From Lichenicola sp964247725 (GTDB taxonomy: Bacteria > Pseudomonadota > Alphaproteobacteria > Acetobacterales > Acetobacteraceae): a stretch of 64,000 nt of DNA. The notes under the pieces are model-generated. The model did not search any database. It was not told the origin of the DNA and worked only from the letters and a program-made list of their open reading frames with translations. Both the position numbers and the translations under genes were made by a program. The stretch covers positions 1 through 64,000 of the forward strand of contig CAXTVM010000003.1 in the NCBI GenBank assembly GCA_964247725.1. The letters are read 5' to 3'. Positions 1 to 8,269 of this stretch are shown one piece after another; within the stretch, counting starts at the first letter, position 1, and every line of letters begins with the position of its first letter.

Positions 1-2
1 TG

Positions 3-1013
3 GTGCCCACGCTGGTGATCGAGGACAACGACTTCCTGGGCCCCGGCGGGTCCGACCTGCAATCGGTGCTGCCGCTGCTGGCGCCGTCGGTCCGGCTGCT
101 GGGCCTGACGGTCGCGACCGGCGACGCCTGGGAGGACGCCGAGGCGGCGCACCTGCTGCGGTTCCTCGAGATCGCCGGGCGGCCGGACGTGCCGGTGGCG
201 GACGGGGCGGCCTATCCGCTGGTCAACAGCGTCGGCCGCATGCGGGCGTGGGAGCTGCGCTTCGGGCCGATCCCTTGGAAGGGCGCCTGGGGCGGCACCG
301 GCTCGATCGATCGCACGCCCGAGCGGGAGCCGCCGGTCGGTCCGCTCGCAGAGGGCGCGCCGCGCCTGCGCACGCTGGCCGAGCCGGCGGCCCTGTTCCT
401 GATCCGGCAGGTGCACGCGCACCCGCATCAGGTGACGATCGTCGAGGCCGGGCCGATGACCAACCTCGCCTTGGCGATCCGGCTCGATCCCGGCTTTGCC
501 GCCGCCGCGCGGCAGCTGGTGTTCATGGGCGGCCTGCTCGACCGCAACGTGATGGCGGCGACCGGCAACGCCGACTGGGCGTCCGACTTCAACCTCATCT
601 TCGACCCGGAGGCGGCGCACGTCGTGCTGACCGCGGACTGGCCGCGGATCGTCTCGCTCGGCAACGTGGCGGACGCGGTGATGATGACCCCCGCGCTAAT
701 GGACCGCATCGCCGCCGTGCCGACCCCGCTGACCGCCTACCTAAAGCGCTACTTCGCCCCGCTGCCGCTGTGGGACGAGATGGCCAGCGCCGTCGCCGTC
801 GACCCGTCGCTGGTGACCCGGTCGTTCGAGGCGGTCATGGATGTCGACCTCGACGATGGCGTCGGATACGGCCATGCCCATATCTGGAGCGCCGCCCTGG
901 CGCCGAAGGGGATGGGGCTGCGTCCGGTCACGATCGTGCAGTCGATCGACACAAGGCGGTTCGTCGACGCCTTCGTACGGGACGCGCAGTCCACCCTGCC
1001 CGCGCAGCACTGA
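3..1013 (+). CDS. Nucleoside hydrolase (inosine-uridine preferring family), 5' edge cut
   Basis: Predicted N-ribohydrolase that splits nucleosides into base and ribose for salvage. The N-terminus has an acidic EDND stretch followed by GGSDLQSVLPLL, the place where this family binds Ca2+ through a DxDxxxDD-type loop; the spacing here is atypical, so this is a divergent subfamily. VEAGPMTNLALA and the NADWASDFNLIFDPEAAH block (residues about 195-212) are family hallmarks that supply further metal and ribose contacts. A GTG lies at base 3, but if the base before the window is A, an in-frame ATG sits directly upstream, so the true start is probably at the edge. Length (at least 336 aa) is normal for the family. 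An SDR gene follows 17 bp downstream on the same strand. Family confident; substrate unknown. Confidence 0.85.
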   Translation: MPTLVIEDNDFLGPGGSDLQSVLPLLAPSVRLLGLTVATGDAWEDAEAAHLLRFLEIAGRPDVPVADGAAYPLVNSVGRMRAWELRFGPIPWKGAWGGTGSIDRTPEREPPVGPLAEGAPRLRTLAEPAALFLIRQVHAHPHQVTIVEAGPMTNLALAIRLDPGFAAAARQLVFMGGLLDRNVMAATGNADWASDFNLIFDPEAAHVVLTADWPRIVSLGNVADAVMMTPALMDRIAAVPTPLTAYLKRYFAPLPLWDEMASAVAVDPSLVTRSFEAVMDVDLDDGVGYGHAHIWSAALAPKGMGLRPVTIVQSIDTRRFVDAFVRDAQSTLPAQH

Positions 1014-1030
1014 CTGATGAGGGAACCGCC

Positions 1031-1729
1031 ATGACCGCATCCGACGCATCCGGCACCGTCCTGCTCGTCGGCGCCTCCCGCGGGCTGGGGCTCGGGCTGG
1101 CGCAGCGATACCTGGAGCGCCACTGGCGGGTGATCGCCACCGTGCGGACCCCATCGGCGGGGCTGGAGGCGCTGGCGAACGGGGATGGCCGGCTGCGCAT
1201 CGAGGCGCTCGACATCACCCGGCCGGCGGAGGTCGAGGCGCTGGCCGATCGCCTCGGCAACGTCGCCCTTGACCTGCTGTTCGTCGTCGCCGGCGTGGCG
1301 CACCCGCCGGCGCAGCCGGCGGCGGCGATGTCGAACGCCGAGTTCGACCACGTGATGCACACCAACGCGCTGGCGCCGATGCGGGTGCTGGAGCGGCTCG
1401 AACGGCTGGTGCCGACCGGGGGCACGATCGCGGCGATGACCTCGAGCCTGGGCAGCATCGCCGGCAACGAGAGCGGCGGCTGGGAGGCCTACCGCGCCAG
1501 CAAGGCGGCCCTGAACATGCTGCTGCGCTCGTTCGCGGTCCGCCATGCGGCCAGCGGCCGCACCGTGCTGGCGGTCGATCCCGGCTGGGTGCGCACCGAC
1601 ATGGGCGGCCCGGAGGCCAACCTCGACGTCGGGACCAGCACGCGCGGGATGGTCGACATGCTGGAGGCGCACCGCGGCCGCGGCGGCGTCGCCTTCGTGA
1701 ACTACGACGATCGGGACGTCGCTTGGTAG
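1031..1729 (+). CDS. Short-chain dehydrogenase/reductase (SDR) family oxidoreductase
   Basis: NAD(P)-dependent oxidoreductase of the classical SDR fold, 232 aa. Visible are the dinucleotide-binding glycine motif GASRGLGLG near residue 14, the downstream Asp of ALDITRP, a HTNALAPM strand, catalytic Ser in MTSSLGS and the YRASK active-site Tyr/Lys pair, followed by DPGWVRTDMGG. ATG 1031 is chosen because it lies just after the nucleoside hydrolase stop with GAGGGAAC upstream. The gene is probably cotranscribed with the hydrolase. The next coding region begins at or just after its stop. Substrate cannot be predicted; the short form resembles C-factor/CsgA-like SDRs. Confidence 0.88.
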   Translation: MTASDASGTVLLVGASRGLGLGLAQRYLERHWRVIATVRTPSAGLEALANGDGRLRIEALDITRPAEVEALADRLGNVALDLLFVVAGVAHPPAQPAAAMSNAEFDHVMHTNALAPMRVLERLERLVPTGGTIAAMTSSLGSIAGNESGGWEAYRASKAALNMLLRSFAVRHAASGRTVLAVDPGWVRTDMGGPEANLDVGTSTRGMVDMLEAHRGRGGVAFVNYDDRDVAW

Positions 1730-1755
1730 TCGGGCCTGGTAGCGATCCGGCCGCG

Positions 1756-2184
1756 ATGCTGAACCTGATCAAGCTGGCGGTGGGGGCGGCGACACCGGAC
1801 GCGCTGGCCGAGCGGCAGTCGCTGCGCGGTCGCCTGACCGGCGCGCACGAGGGCCGGCCGTTCTTCTGGACCCGGAACTTCCCGCGCCAGGCCGAGGCGG
1901 TGCTGGATGGCGGCTCGGTCTATTGGGTGACGGCGGGAATGCTGCTGTGCCGGCAGCGCATCCGCGGGATCGTGCCGGACCAGCGCGACGACGGCATGGC
2001 GTGCACGGCGGTGATCCTGGACGCGCCGATGATCGCGGTGCTGCCGCGGGCGGTGCGGCCGTTCCAGGGCTGGCGCTACCTGTCGCCGGCCGATGCGCCG
2101 ACGGACCTGGCCGGCAACGAAGCCGTCGGCGACGAGCTGCCCGTGAAGCTGCGGCGCGAGCTGCTGGCGCTGTGCCTGATCTGA
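1756..2184 (+). CDS. DUF1489 family protein
   Basis: 142 aa protein of a family found almost only in Alphaproteobacteria, function unknown. Recognised by the start MLNLIKLAVG, the central VLDGGSVYWV and RQRI blocks, and FQGWRYLSPADAP plus LPVKLRRELLAL at the C-terminus. The frame stays open upstream to a GTG at 1723 that overlaps the SDR stop, but family members begin with the short LxKLxVG strand, so ATG 1756 is preferred. No membrane segment or signal peptide. It is the last gene before a dispersed repeat that starts directly at its stop codon. Confidence 0.8.
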   Translation: MLNLIKLAVGAATPDALAERQSLRGRLTGAHEGRPFFWTRNFPRQAEAVLDGGSVYWVTAGMLLCRQRIRGIVPDQRDDGMACTAVILDAPMIAVLPRAVRPFQGWRYLSPADAPTDLAGNEAVGDELPVKLRRELLALCLI

Positions 2185-2252
2185 GGAAGGCCAGGGGTTT
2201 CGCCCCTGGACCCCACCAGAGGTGGAGCCTCCGGACTCCGTTCCTCCAGGAA
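2185..2252. repeat. Two-hairpin GGCCAGGG dispersed repeat, copy 1
   Basis: Starts directly after the DUF1489 stop. It holds CCAGGGG-ttt-cgCCCCTGG followed by a second weaker hairpin. The same architecture recurs at 7639, 11216, 23874, 35028, 43563, 45350, 50285 and 62632. It may act as a transcription terminator or RNA-stability element, but no T-run is present. Confidence 0.75.
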
Positions 2253-2283
2253 TGAGGGCTGAGACTGCTGGCTTGCGCGAGAC

Positions 2284-3174
2284 ATGACCATGCATGAGGT
2301 GCTGGTCGGGTTCGACTCGGCCTGGACCGACAACCTCCGCCATCCAGGTGCAATCTCCGTCCAGCACTTCGAGAACGGCGTTGCCGGAGAGTTTCTGCAG
2401 CCCTGCCTGGCGACCTTCGACGAGGCATACGCCCTCATCGAGAGATGCCTGACGTCGGCCGACCTGGTGGTGGTGGCGATTGACCAGCCGACGATCGTAC
2501 CCAACCTCGACGGCTTCCGGCCGGTCGAGAAGGTGGTGGCCAGCGTCGTCGGCAAGCTGAAGGGGGGCGTGCAGCCCGGCCGCCGCGGCGGCGGCGGCGC
2601 ATCGATGTTCGGCGACGGCGCACCGATCTGGCGTTTCCTGGATCGGCTCGACGCGGTGCAGGACCCGGAGCGGGCACGAGCGGCCGGCAGCGGGCGGTTC
2701 GCGATGGAGGTATTTCCGGCGCTTGCGCTGCCGTCGCTGATACCGGCGATCTGGGACCGGAAACGGGCTGCCAAATACAATCCGGTCGGCAGGTTGTTCC
2801 TGCTGGACGACTGGCGCCTGGTCTGCGACGGGCTCGCGTGCACGGCACTGGATCTTGGCCTATCGGCGCTCGCCGATTGGGCGAAGCTCCAACGGATGCT
2901 GGGCAAGCCTCGGAAGGCTGATCAGGACCGGCTCGACGCTGCGCTTTGCCTGCTGATCGCTCGCCATTGGCGCCACGCCCCGCGGGAGCGCAGCATGGTG
3001 CTGGGAGACCCGATACGGGGCTACATCGTGACGCCGGCAAGCGAGGAGATCCGCGCCGTGCTGACTCGTCGGCGGCGACGCGTGCCGTGCCGATCGAGAC
3101 CGGTTGGCATCATGCGATCGTCATCCAGGCCGAAGGCTGAGGGCATTGTGGCAATTCGGCCAGCCGGCGATTGA
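2284..3174 (+). CDS. DUF429 family protein (RNase H-like fold predicted)
   Basis: 296 aa. Begins MTMHEVLVGFDSAW, the first strand of an RNase-H-like fold with the acidic FDSAW motif; a second acidic block VVVAIDQPT (about residue 60) and the late DRLDAALCLLIARHW helix match the DUF429 family of predicted nucleases. A glycine/arginine stretch (GRRGGGGAS, about residue 100) precedes the metal-site region. ATG 2284 or 2290 is possible; the Shine-Dalgarno is weak. The last 40 residues are arginine-rich and lack conservation, so the C-terminus may be extended. The gene stands alone between a repeat and a lipoprotein gene. Confidence 0.7.
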   Translation: MTMHEVLVGFDSAWTDNLRHPGAISVQHFENGVAGEFLQPCLATFDEAYALIERCLTSADLVVVAIDQPTIVPNLDGFRPVEKVVASVVGKLKGGVQPGRRGGGGASMFGDGAPIWRFLDRLDAVQDPERARAAGSGRFAMEVFPALALPSLIPAIWDRKRAAKYNPVGRLFLLDDWRLVCDGLACTALDLGLSALADWAKLQRMLGKPRKADQDRLDAALCLLIARHWRHAPRERSMVLGDPIRGYIVTPASEEIRAVLTRRRRRVPCRSRPVGIMRSSSRPKAEGIVAIRPAGD

Positions 3175-3234
3175 TTCCGGCGCGCGTTGCACGTTCCGGT
3201 TGATCAAGCGGCCGGACGACGTCCACCGTGAAGC

Positions 3235-4491
3235 ATGGTGTCCTTGCCCAAGCAGGTCCGGCTGCCGCCTGCGCTCTGGCTGCTGCCGCTGCTGTGCCTG
3301 CTGGCGGCCTGCGGCGGCGGCACGCGCTATGCCGGGGGCGGCTACGATCCCGGCAGCGCGGTCTATCCGGAGCCGGGGCCGCCGGAGGACCCGTGGCGGC
3401 CTTATATTCGCCAGGCTTCGGACCGGTTCACGGTGCCGCAGCAATGGATCCGGGCCGTCATGCGGCAGGAGTCCGGCGGCCACGAATACCTGCACGGCCA
3501 GCCGATCACGTCCGGTGCCGGCGCCATGGGGCTGATGCAGCTGATGCCTGCGACCTACGCCGACCTGCAGGCGCAGTACGGCCTCGGCAGCGACCCGTAC
3601 GAGCCGCACGACAACATCATGGCCGGCACCGCCTACATTCGGCAGATGTATCAGAAGTACGGGGCGCCCGCGTTCCTGGCAGCCTACAACGCGGGGCCGC
3701 AGCGGCTCGAGGACTACCTCTCCAACGGGCGGTCGCTGCCGAACGAGACCATCGACTACGTCGCCGCGATCGCGCCCAACCTCGGCACCGAGGTCGCGAT
3801 GAGCGGGCCGCTGGCCGCCTATGCCGGCGGCGGGGCCGGTCCGGCGGACGAGGCGCCGATCCGGCTCGCCGCCTACCATCCGGCGCGTCGTGGGCGACGG
3901 GGGGGGCGACAGGACGCCGGCTGCTGGCACGATCCGGACGCCGCGTTCGATCCGGACGCGCCGTGCCGGGCGCCGCCGGTGCAGGTCGCCGCCGCCCGGG
4001 TGCCGCCGATCCCGGCCGAGGCGCCGATCCGGGCGGCAATCGCCTACCAGCCGTCGAGGTCGATGGTGGGCACCTCCGGGACGTGCACGCGCGATCAGGA
4101 CGCGGCCTACGATGCCCCCTGCGGCCATGCGCCGGGGAGCGTGCGGGCCTCGGTGCCGATGGTGGCGCCGGCGCCGCGGGCGCCGGTCGTGCTGGCCAGC
4201 GCGCGATCCTACGGAGCGCCGGCGAGCGTGCCGGCCTACGGGCGCTGGGCGATCCAGGTCGGCGCCTACAACTCGGTCGACCAGGCGCGCTTCGCCGCCA
4301 CCATGGCACGGCAGGCCGACTACCGGACCCTGGCCGGCAGCCAGAGCGTGGTGCAGCCGACGGCGCCGTTCGGCCGCGGCGTGCTGTATCGGGCGCGGCT
4401 GGCCGGCCTCGGGCGGGACGACGCCGGTAGCGCCTGCGCCGCGCTGAAGGAGCACGGCATCCCCTGCATGGTGGTCACGCCCGGCGGCTGA
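3235..4491 (+). CDS. Lytic transglycosylase lipoprotein with SPOR domain
   Basis: Envelope peptidoglycan hydrolase, 418 aa. A hydrophobic signal peptide ends in the lipobox LLAAC (residues 20-24), so it should be outer-membrane anchored. The SLT domain spans about residues 55-180: catalytic Glu in VMRQESGGHEY, then GAMGLMQLMPATY, NIMAGTAYIRQMY and FLAAYNAGP, all diagnostic of the RlpA/Slt-like goose-lysozyme fold. A long Pro/Ala-rich low-complexity linker (about 190-330) leads to a C-terminal SPOR-type domain beginning RWAIQVGAYNSVDQAR, which normally binds denuded glycan at division septa. ATG 3235 starts the signal peptide directly. Function as a murein lyase is confident; a septal role is inference from the SPOR domain. 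Confidence 0.88.
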   Translation: MVSLPKQVRLPPALWLLPLLCLLAACGGGTRYAGGGYDPGSAVYPEPGPPEDPWRPYIRQASDRFTVPQQWIRAVMRQESGGHEYLHGQPITSGAGAMGLMQLMPATYADLQAQYGLGSDPYEPHDNIMAGTAYIRQMYQKYGAPAFLAAYNAGPQRLEDYLSNGRSLPNETIDYVAAIAPNLGTEVAMSGPLAAYAGGGAGPADEAPIRLAAYHPARRGRRGGRQDAGCWHDPDAAFDPDAPCRAPPVQVAAARVPPIPAEAPIRAAIAYQPSRSMVGTSGTCTRDQDAAYDAPCGHAPGSVRASVPMVAPAPRAPVVLASARSYGAPASVPAYGRWAIQVGAYNSVDQARFAATMARQADYRTLAGSQSVVQPTAPFGRGVLYRARLAGLGRDDAGSACAALKEHGIPCMVVTPGG

Positions 4492-4542
4492 ACCGGGACC
4501 GCCGACGATCGTTGGGGCCAGCGCATCAGGAGAAGCCCGGAC

Positions 4543-4947
4543 ATGACCGAGATCAGGACGCTGCAGCCGCACGACCCGCTGCCGGACGGACCGGCGATCG
4601 TCCTGATGCGCCGCTTCGAGGAGGATGCGCCCCGGCAGGTGATGATGGAGCTGATCGTGCTCCACGCCGACGGGACCGAGGCCACCGCTCGGCTGCTGAC
4701 CGAGGATGGCGAGCCCATGGCGTGGGAGCAGGCCGGGCGGGTTGCCGAGGAGCAGGCCAAGGAAGCCGGGCTGCACCATCTCTATCACGTCGACCGCACC
4801 GACGGCGCGCGCGAGCAGGAGATCCTGGCGCATGACGGCGACCGTTCGGTCGACATGGAGGGACTCGACGACGACGACCTCGAGGAGGGCGAGCCCGGCA
4901 GCGACATGCGCGACAACGCCATGAAGAGCGCGCCCCGCAATTTCTGA
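4543..4947 (+). CDS. Conserved hypothetical acidic protein
   Basis: 134 aa, not assigned to a family. The first 95 residues look globular (MTEIRTLQPHDPLPDG... then an alternating strand/helix pattern with LYHVDRTDGAREQ); the last 35 are strongly acidic (DDDDLEEGEPGSD) and probably disordered. No signal peptide or membrane segment. A good ribosome site (CAGGAGAAG) lies 6 bp before ATG 4543, and codon use matches its neighbours, so it is a genuine gene. It sits between a cell-wall lipoprotein and the Fur-box promoter, which reads away from it. Confidence 0.65.
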   Translation: MTEIRTLQPHDPLPDGPAIVLMRRFEEDAPRQVMMELIVLHADGTEATARLLTEDGEPMAWEQAGRVAEEQAKEAGLHHLYHVDRTDGAREQEILAHDGDRSVDMEGLDDDDLEEGEPGSDMRDNAMKSAPRNF

Positions 4948-4982
4948 TGCGCCGGCTCGAGCTGGCGCGGCGGCCGCGACGG

Positions 4983-5011
4983 TTGACGCCAGGCGCTCCT
5001 ATCCCTAGAGC
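4983..5011 (+). promoter_or_regulatory. Predicted promoter of the OprB porin gene (TTGACG-N17-TAGAGC)
   Basis: TTGACG at 4983-4988, a 17 bp spacer and TAGAGC at 5006-5011. The same two hexamers with the same spacing are found upstream of ilvB (47532-47504, minus strand), which supports both as real housekeeping-sigma promoters. The Fur palindrome begins 3 bp downstream, over the expected transcription start. Confidence 0.55.
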
Positions 5012-5013
5012 CA

Positions 5014-5032
5014 AATGCAAATGATTTGCATT
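5014..5032. promoter_or_regulatory. Fur-box-like operator
   Basis: Perfect 19 bp palindrome AATGCAAATGATTTGCATT: two 9 bp arms around a central G. It fits the 7-1-7 Fur recognition pattern TGCAAAT-N-ATTTGCA used in many Proteobacteria. It is AT-rich in an otherwise GC-rich stretch and overlaps the predicted transcription start, so iron-loaded Fur would repress the porin gene. The upstream in-frame ATG at 5015 lies inside it and is therefore not the gene start. Confidence 0.7.
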
Positions 5033-5065
5033 AACTATGGCAAGCGGGGTCGGCGCTTGGGCAAC

Positions 5066-6475
5066 GTGACGATACGGACGAGGGCCCTGGGGCTGGCGGC
5101 GCTGAGCGGCCTGGCCGCCGCGGTGGCGTCGGCCCCGGCGCGGGCGCAGTCCACCGCCACCAACCTGTTCGGGCCTGGCTGGGGGGTGCGGCCCTGGCTC
5201 GGCCAGTCCGGGGTGACGCTCGGCTTGAGCGAGATCGACGAGGTGTTCGGCAACCCGACCGGGGGCATTCGCCGGGGGGCGGACTATGACGGGGTGACCG
5301 AACTCAGCCTGGGCCTCGATCTCGGCCGCCGCTTGGGCGTCCCCGGAGGCACCTTCAACGTCAGCGCGTTCCAGATCCATGGCCGCAGCATAAGCCAGGA
5401 CAACCTGGACATCCTCGATACGGCCAGCAGCGTCGAGGCCAACCGCGCCACCCGGCTGTGGGAGCTCTGGTACGACCAGTCGTTCCATGACGGCCAGTAC
5501 GACATCAAGGTCGGCCAGCAGAGCCTGGACCAGGAGTTCATCATCAGCGCCGGCGCCGGCGCCTTCGCCAACGCCGAGTTCGGCTGGCCGGCGCTGCCGT
5601 CCTACGACCTCTACGCCGGCGGCGCGTCCTACCCGCTGGCCTCGCTCGGCGTGCGGCTGCGCGGCAATGCCGGGCCATTCACGGCGTTGGCCGGGGTGTT
5701 CGACGACAATCCCGAAGGCGGGCCGTTCGACGACGACCCGCAGACGCTCGACCCGTCCGGCACGCTGTTCAGCCTCAACACCGGCGCGCTGTTCATCGCC
5801 GAGCTGCAGTATGCGCTGAACGCGCCCTCGGTCGGAGACACCGTCACCAGCCAGGCCCCGAGCCCGCGGGGCATCGGGCTGGCCGGACTCTACAAGCTCG
5901 GCGTCTGGCTCGACAGCGGAAGCTTCCCGGACCAGCGCTACGACCACAGCGGCGGCCTGCGGGCCGATCCGTCCAGCGACGGCGTGCCGCGGATGCGGCG
6001 GCACAACTTCTCGGTCTACGGCATCGTCGACCAGACCATCTGGAAGCCGGGCCCGAACGGCCCGCGCACGCTGAGCGTCTTCGCCCGCCTGATGGGAGCG
6101 CCCGGCGACCGCAACCTGATCGACTTCGCAGCCAACCTCGGGCTGGTGCTGCACGACCCGCTGCCCGGCCGGGACGGCGACACGCTGGGCTTAGCCGGCG
6201 GCTTCACCAAGATAGGCCGCAACGCGCTCCGGTTCGATCAGGACGCCCGATCGGTCGCCCAGCAGGTCCCGGGCGGGGGCGCCTACTCGCCGCTGCGGTC
6301 GTCCGAGAGCTACCTCGAGCTCACCTACCAATATGCCTACACCGGCTGGCTGACGCTGCAGCCGGACGCACAATACATCTTCACCCCCGGCGGCGGCATC
6401 GCCGATCCGATCGAGCCGGACCGGCGCGTCTCCAACGAGCTCGTGCTGGGCGTCCGCGCCACCCTCATCTTCTGA
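5066..6475 (+). CDS. Carbohydrate-selective porin, OprB family
   Basis: Outer-membrane beta-barrel protein of 469 aa for diffusion of sugars or other small solutes. After a signal peptide ending APARAQ come the OprB signatures: GVTLGLSEIDEVFGNPTGG, RLWELWYDQSF, DIKVGQQSLDQEFIIS, an aromatic-rich repeated strand pattern and the C-terminal EPDRRVSNELVLGVRATLIF ending in Phe. GTG 5066 is chosen because it gives a compact signal peptide and leaves the Fur box in the leader; the ATGs at 5015 and 5021 fall in the operator. Iron control of an OprB-type porin is unusual and suggests an iron-linked solute or a metabolic switch under iron limitation. The beta-propeller gene starts 22 bp after its stop and is probably cotranscribed. 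Confidence 0.88.
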   Translation: MTIRTRALGLAALSGLAAAVASAPARAQSTATNLFGPGWGVRPWLGQSGVTLGLSEIDEVFGNPTGGIRRGADYDGVTELSLGLDLGRRLGVPGGTFNVSAFQIHGRSISQDNLDILDTASSVEANRATRLWELWYDQSFHDGQYDIKVGQQSLDQEFIISAGAGAFANAEFGWPALPSYDLYAGGASYPLASLGVRLRGNAGPFTALAGVFDDNPEGGPFDDDPQTLDPSGTLFSLNTGALFIAELQYALNAPSVGDTVTSQAPSPRGIGLAGLYKLGVWLDSGSFPDQRYDHSGGLRADPSSDGVPRMRRHNFSVYGIVDQTIWKPGPNGPRTLSVFARLMGAPGDRNLIDFAANLGLVLHDPLPGRDGDTLGLAGGFTKIGRNALRFDQDARSVAQQVPGGGAYSPLRSSESYLELTYQYAYTGWLTLQPDAQYIFTPGGGIADPIEPDRRVSNELVLGVRATLIF

Positions 6476-6496
6476 TCGATCCGGCGACCGCCTCCC

Positions 6497-7633
6497 ATGA
6501 CCTCAACTTGCATGACGATCCGCCGGCCGTGCCATTCCTTGTCCCTCGCCTCGCCCCTCGGCCTGGTGCTCGCAGCGCCGGCACGCGCGGTCGACGCGCC
6601 GTCGTTCCTGGCTGGTCTGCACCGGTACGGCACCGTCGCCTCGACCGTGCCGCCGAACGGCGACCAGCCCCCCTGCGCGGTGGCGGTCCCGCCGGTGACG
6701 CGCGACCGGCTGATCGCCGGCCACGTGCCGGTCAGCAAGTTCAACGACGCCCGCAACCTGCAGGGCCTCGGCACCACCCTCGTCCCGGTCGATCCGGCGA
6801 TGCAGACGCTGAGCCTGTTCGCGGCGGTGCCGCAGACGCTGGACCGATGCCCGGGCGGGGTCGGCATGACCACGGCGATGGCGGTGCTGCGCAGCGGCTG
6901 GGTGGTGGTCGGCAGCCTGCCCAGCCGCGACGGCACCACCGCCACCAAGGGCGACGGCTGCTTGCTGCTGCTCGACGCCGACGGCCGCCTGGCCGATATC
7001 TCGGCCGGCCCCAGGATCAACGGCTCCTGGGGCAACATGGCCGTGATCGACCGCGGCGACAGCGCCACGCTGCTCTTCAGCAACACTGGATACGGCGTCG
7101 GCGCAGCACCCGACCACGGCGATCCGCCGGTGATGCCGAAGGCGACCGTGGTGCGGCTCGACCTGGCGGGCGGCCGGCCGGTGCCGCGCGCGATGACGGT
7201 GGCGGCGGACGGGTTCGGCGAGCAGGCGGACAAAGGCGCGTTCATCATCGGCCCGACCGGCGTGGCGCTCGGGCCCGACGGCTCGATCTACGTCTCGGAC
7301 GCGATCGGCAACCGCATCGTGCAGATCCCGGACGCGCTGACCCGCACCACCAGCGCCGGCACCGGGATCGAAGTGATGCGAGACGGCTTCATCAACCGCC
7401 CGCTCGCACCGGTGGACCTGCCGAACAACGACCTGCTGGTGACCAACGGGTTGAACGGCCAGATGGTCGAAATCGACTGGGCAGCGCGGCGGCAGGTGGC
7501 GGCGCAGTGGGTCGACGTCGACCGGGCGCAGCAGCCGGCCGGCAGCGGCCACCTGTTCGGGCTCGCCACCGCGCCCGGCGGGGGGTTCCACTATGTCGAG
7601 GATGACGTGAACACGCTGGTGCTCGCGCACTGA
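6497..7633 (+). CDS. Secreted NHL-like beta-propeller protein
   Basis: 378 aa with an N-terminal export signal (GLVLAAPARAVDA). The body has repeated blade-like units, for example GVALGPDGSIYVSDAIGNRIVQI (NHL-type), DLPNNDLLVTNGLNGQMVEID and GHLFGLATAPGGGFHYVED. NHL propellers usually bind ligands or act as lactonase-like scaffolds; no catalytic set is clear. ATG 6497 and 6512 are both possible. Its position 22 bp behind the Fur-controlled porin suggests coexpression and a shared extracytoplasmic role. Specific function unknown. Confidence 0.7.
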   Translation: MTSTCMTIRRPCHSLSLASPLGLVLAAPARAVDAPSFLAGLHRYGTVASTVPPNGDQPPCAVAVPPVTRDRLIAGHVPVSKFNDARNLQGLGTTLVPVDPAMQTLSLFAAVPQTLDRCPGGVGMTTAMAVLRSGWVVVGSLPSRDGTTATKGDGCLLLLDADGRLADISAGPRINGSWGNMAVIDRGDSATLLFSNTGYGVGAAPDHGDPPVMPKATVVRLDLAGGRPVPRAMTVAADGFGEQADKGAFIIGPTGVALGPDGSIYVSDAIGNRIVQIPDALTRTTSAGTGIEVMRDGFINRPLAPVDLPNNDLLVTNGLNGQMVEIDWAARRQVAAQWVDVDRAQQPAGSGHLFGLATAPGGGFHYVEDDVNTLVLAH

Positions 7634-7638
7634 CAAGG

Positions 7639-7730
7639 GAGGGCCAGGGCTCTGCCCTGGACCCGCCAAGGGCCGCGGCCCTTGGAACCCGTCTTGTAAG
7701 AGGTTTCCAAAGGCCAGCCTTTGGCGGGGT
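7639..7730. repeat. Two-hairpin GGCCAGGG dispersed repeat, copy 2
   Basis: GGCCAGGGCTCTGCCCTGG is the first hairpin and CCAAGGGCCGCGGCCCTTGG the second, followed by a partly inverted right arm (CCAAAGGCCAGCCTTTGG). It lies directly downstream of the propeller gene. The remaining sequence to the atpI promoter (7731-7879) shows no supported gene. Confidence 0.75.
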
Positions 7731-7879
7731 ACGGCTGGCGTCGGCGGCCTGTTCGCCTGCCCGCCCGGGACCGGCGGCACGCCGTTCGAGGAAACGGCGC
7801 TGCGCGCCGCGCAGGCTGGGGCGGCGAAACCAGTCACTTATTGACCGGACGGCGGGGGATTCCGCCGCCGCCCGCTTCC

Positions 7880-7908
7880 TTGACAGGTCGTTGCACCGCC
7901 GGTAGTGA
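7880..7908 (+). promoter_or_regulatory. Predicted promoter of the F0 ATP synthase operon
   Basis: A perfect TTGACA at 7880-7885, a 17 bp spacer and a weak -10 TAGTGA at 7903-7908, ending 29 bp before the atpI start codon. The -35 is convincing; the -10 is poor. Confidence 0.45.
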
Positions 7909-7937
7909 GCGCCTGCGCCCGGCGGGAGGTGCGATCC

Positions 7938-8258
7938 ATGGATGAGGATACGGCCAGCTCGGGCAAGTCCTTTGATCAGAAGCTGCGGGACGCGCGGATT
8001 AGGCAGGGCCTGGATCCCAAGCCCCCGGAACCAGGTCGCGCCGCATCCGATGCGGCCGCGATCGCCGTGGTGTTCCGGGTGAGCGCCGAGCTGGTCTCGG
8101 CGCTGGTGGTCGGCCTGGCTGTCGGTTGGGCGCTCGACCACGTCCTGAAGACCAGGCCGCTGTTCATGATCCTGTTCGTGCTCCTGGGCTGGGTCGCCGG
8201 GATCATCAACGTGTGGCGCGTGATGGCGCCGACGACCGGTATCACCGGCCGGCGATAG
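7938..8258 (+). CDS. atpI: ATP synthase protein I (AtpI)
   Basis: Small membrane protein (106 aa) that helps assemble the c-ring and may carry Mg2+ or Ca2+. The N-terminus is charged and cytoplasmic; two transmembrane helices follow (ELVSALVVGLAVGWALDHVL and LFMILFVLLGWVAGIINVW), the AtpI/Gct fold typical of Alphaproteobacteria. ATG 7938 has GGGAGG eight bases upstream, so the longer frame from 7905 is rejected. First gene of atpI-B-E-F'-F, the separate F0 operon that alphaproteobacteria keep apart from atpHAGDC. Confidence 0.9.
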   Translation: MDEDTASSGKSFDQKLRDARIRQGLDPKPPEPGRAASDAAAIAVVFRVSAELVSALVVGLAVGWALDHVLKTRPLFMILFVLLGWVAGIINVWRVMAPTTGITGRR

Positions 8259-8269
8259 GGGGTACGGTC

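Noticed and set aside
7731..7850. Short plus-strand frame reading GLFACPPGTGGTPFEETALRAA
   Set aside because: Looks protein-like but has no start codon or ribosome site and no recognised family; may be the tail of a lost gene.
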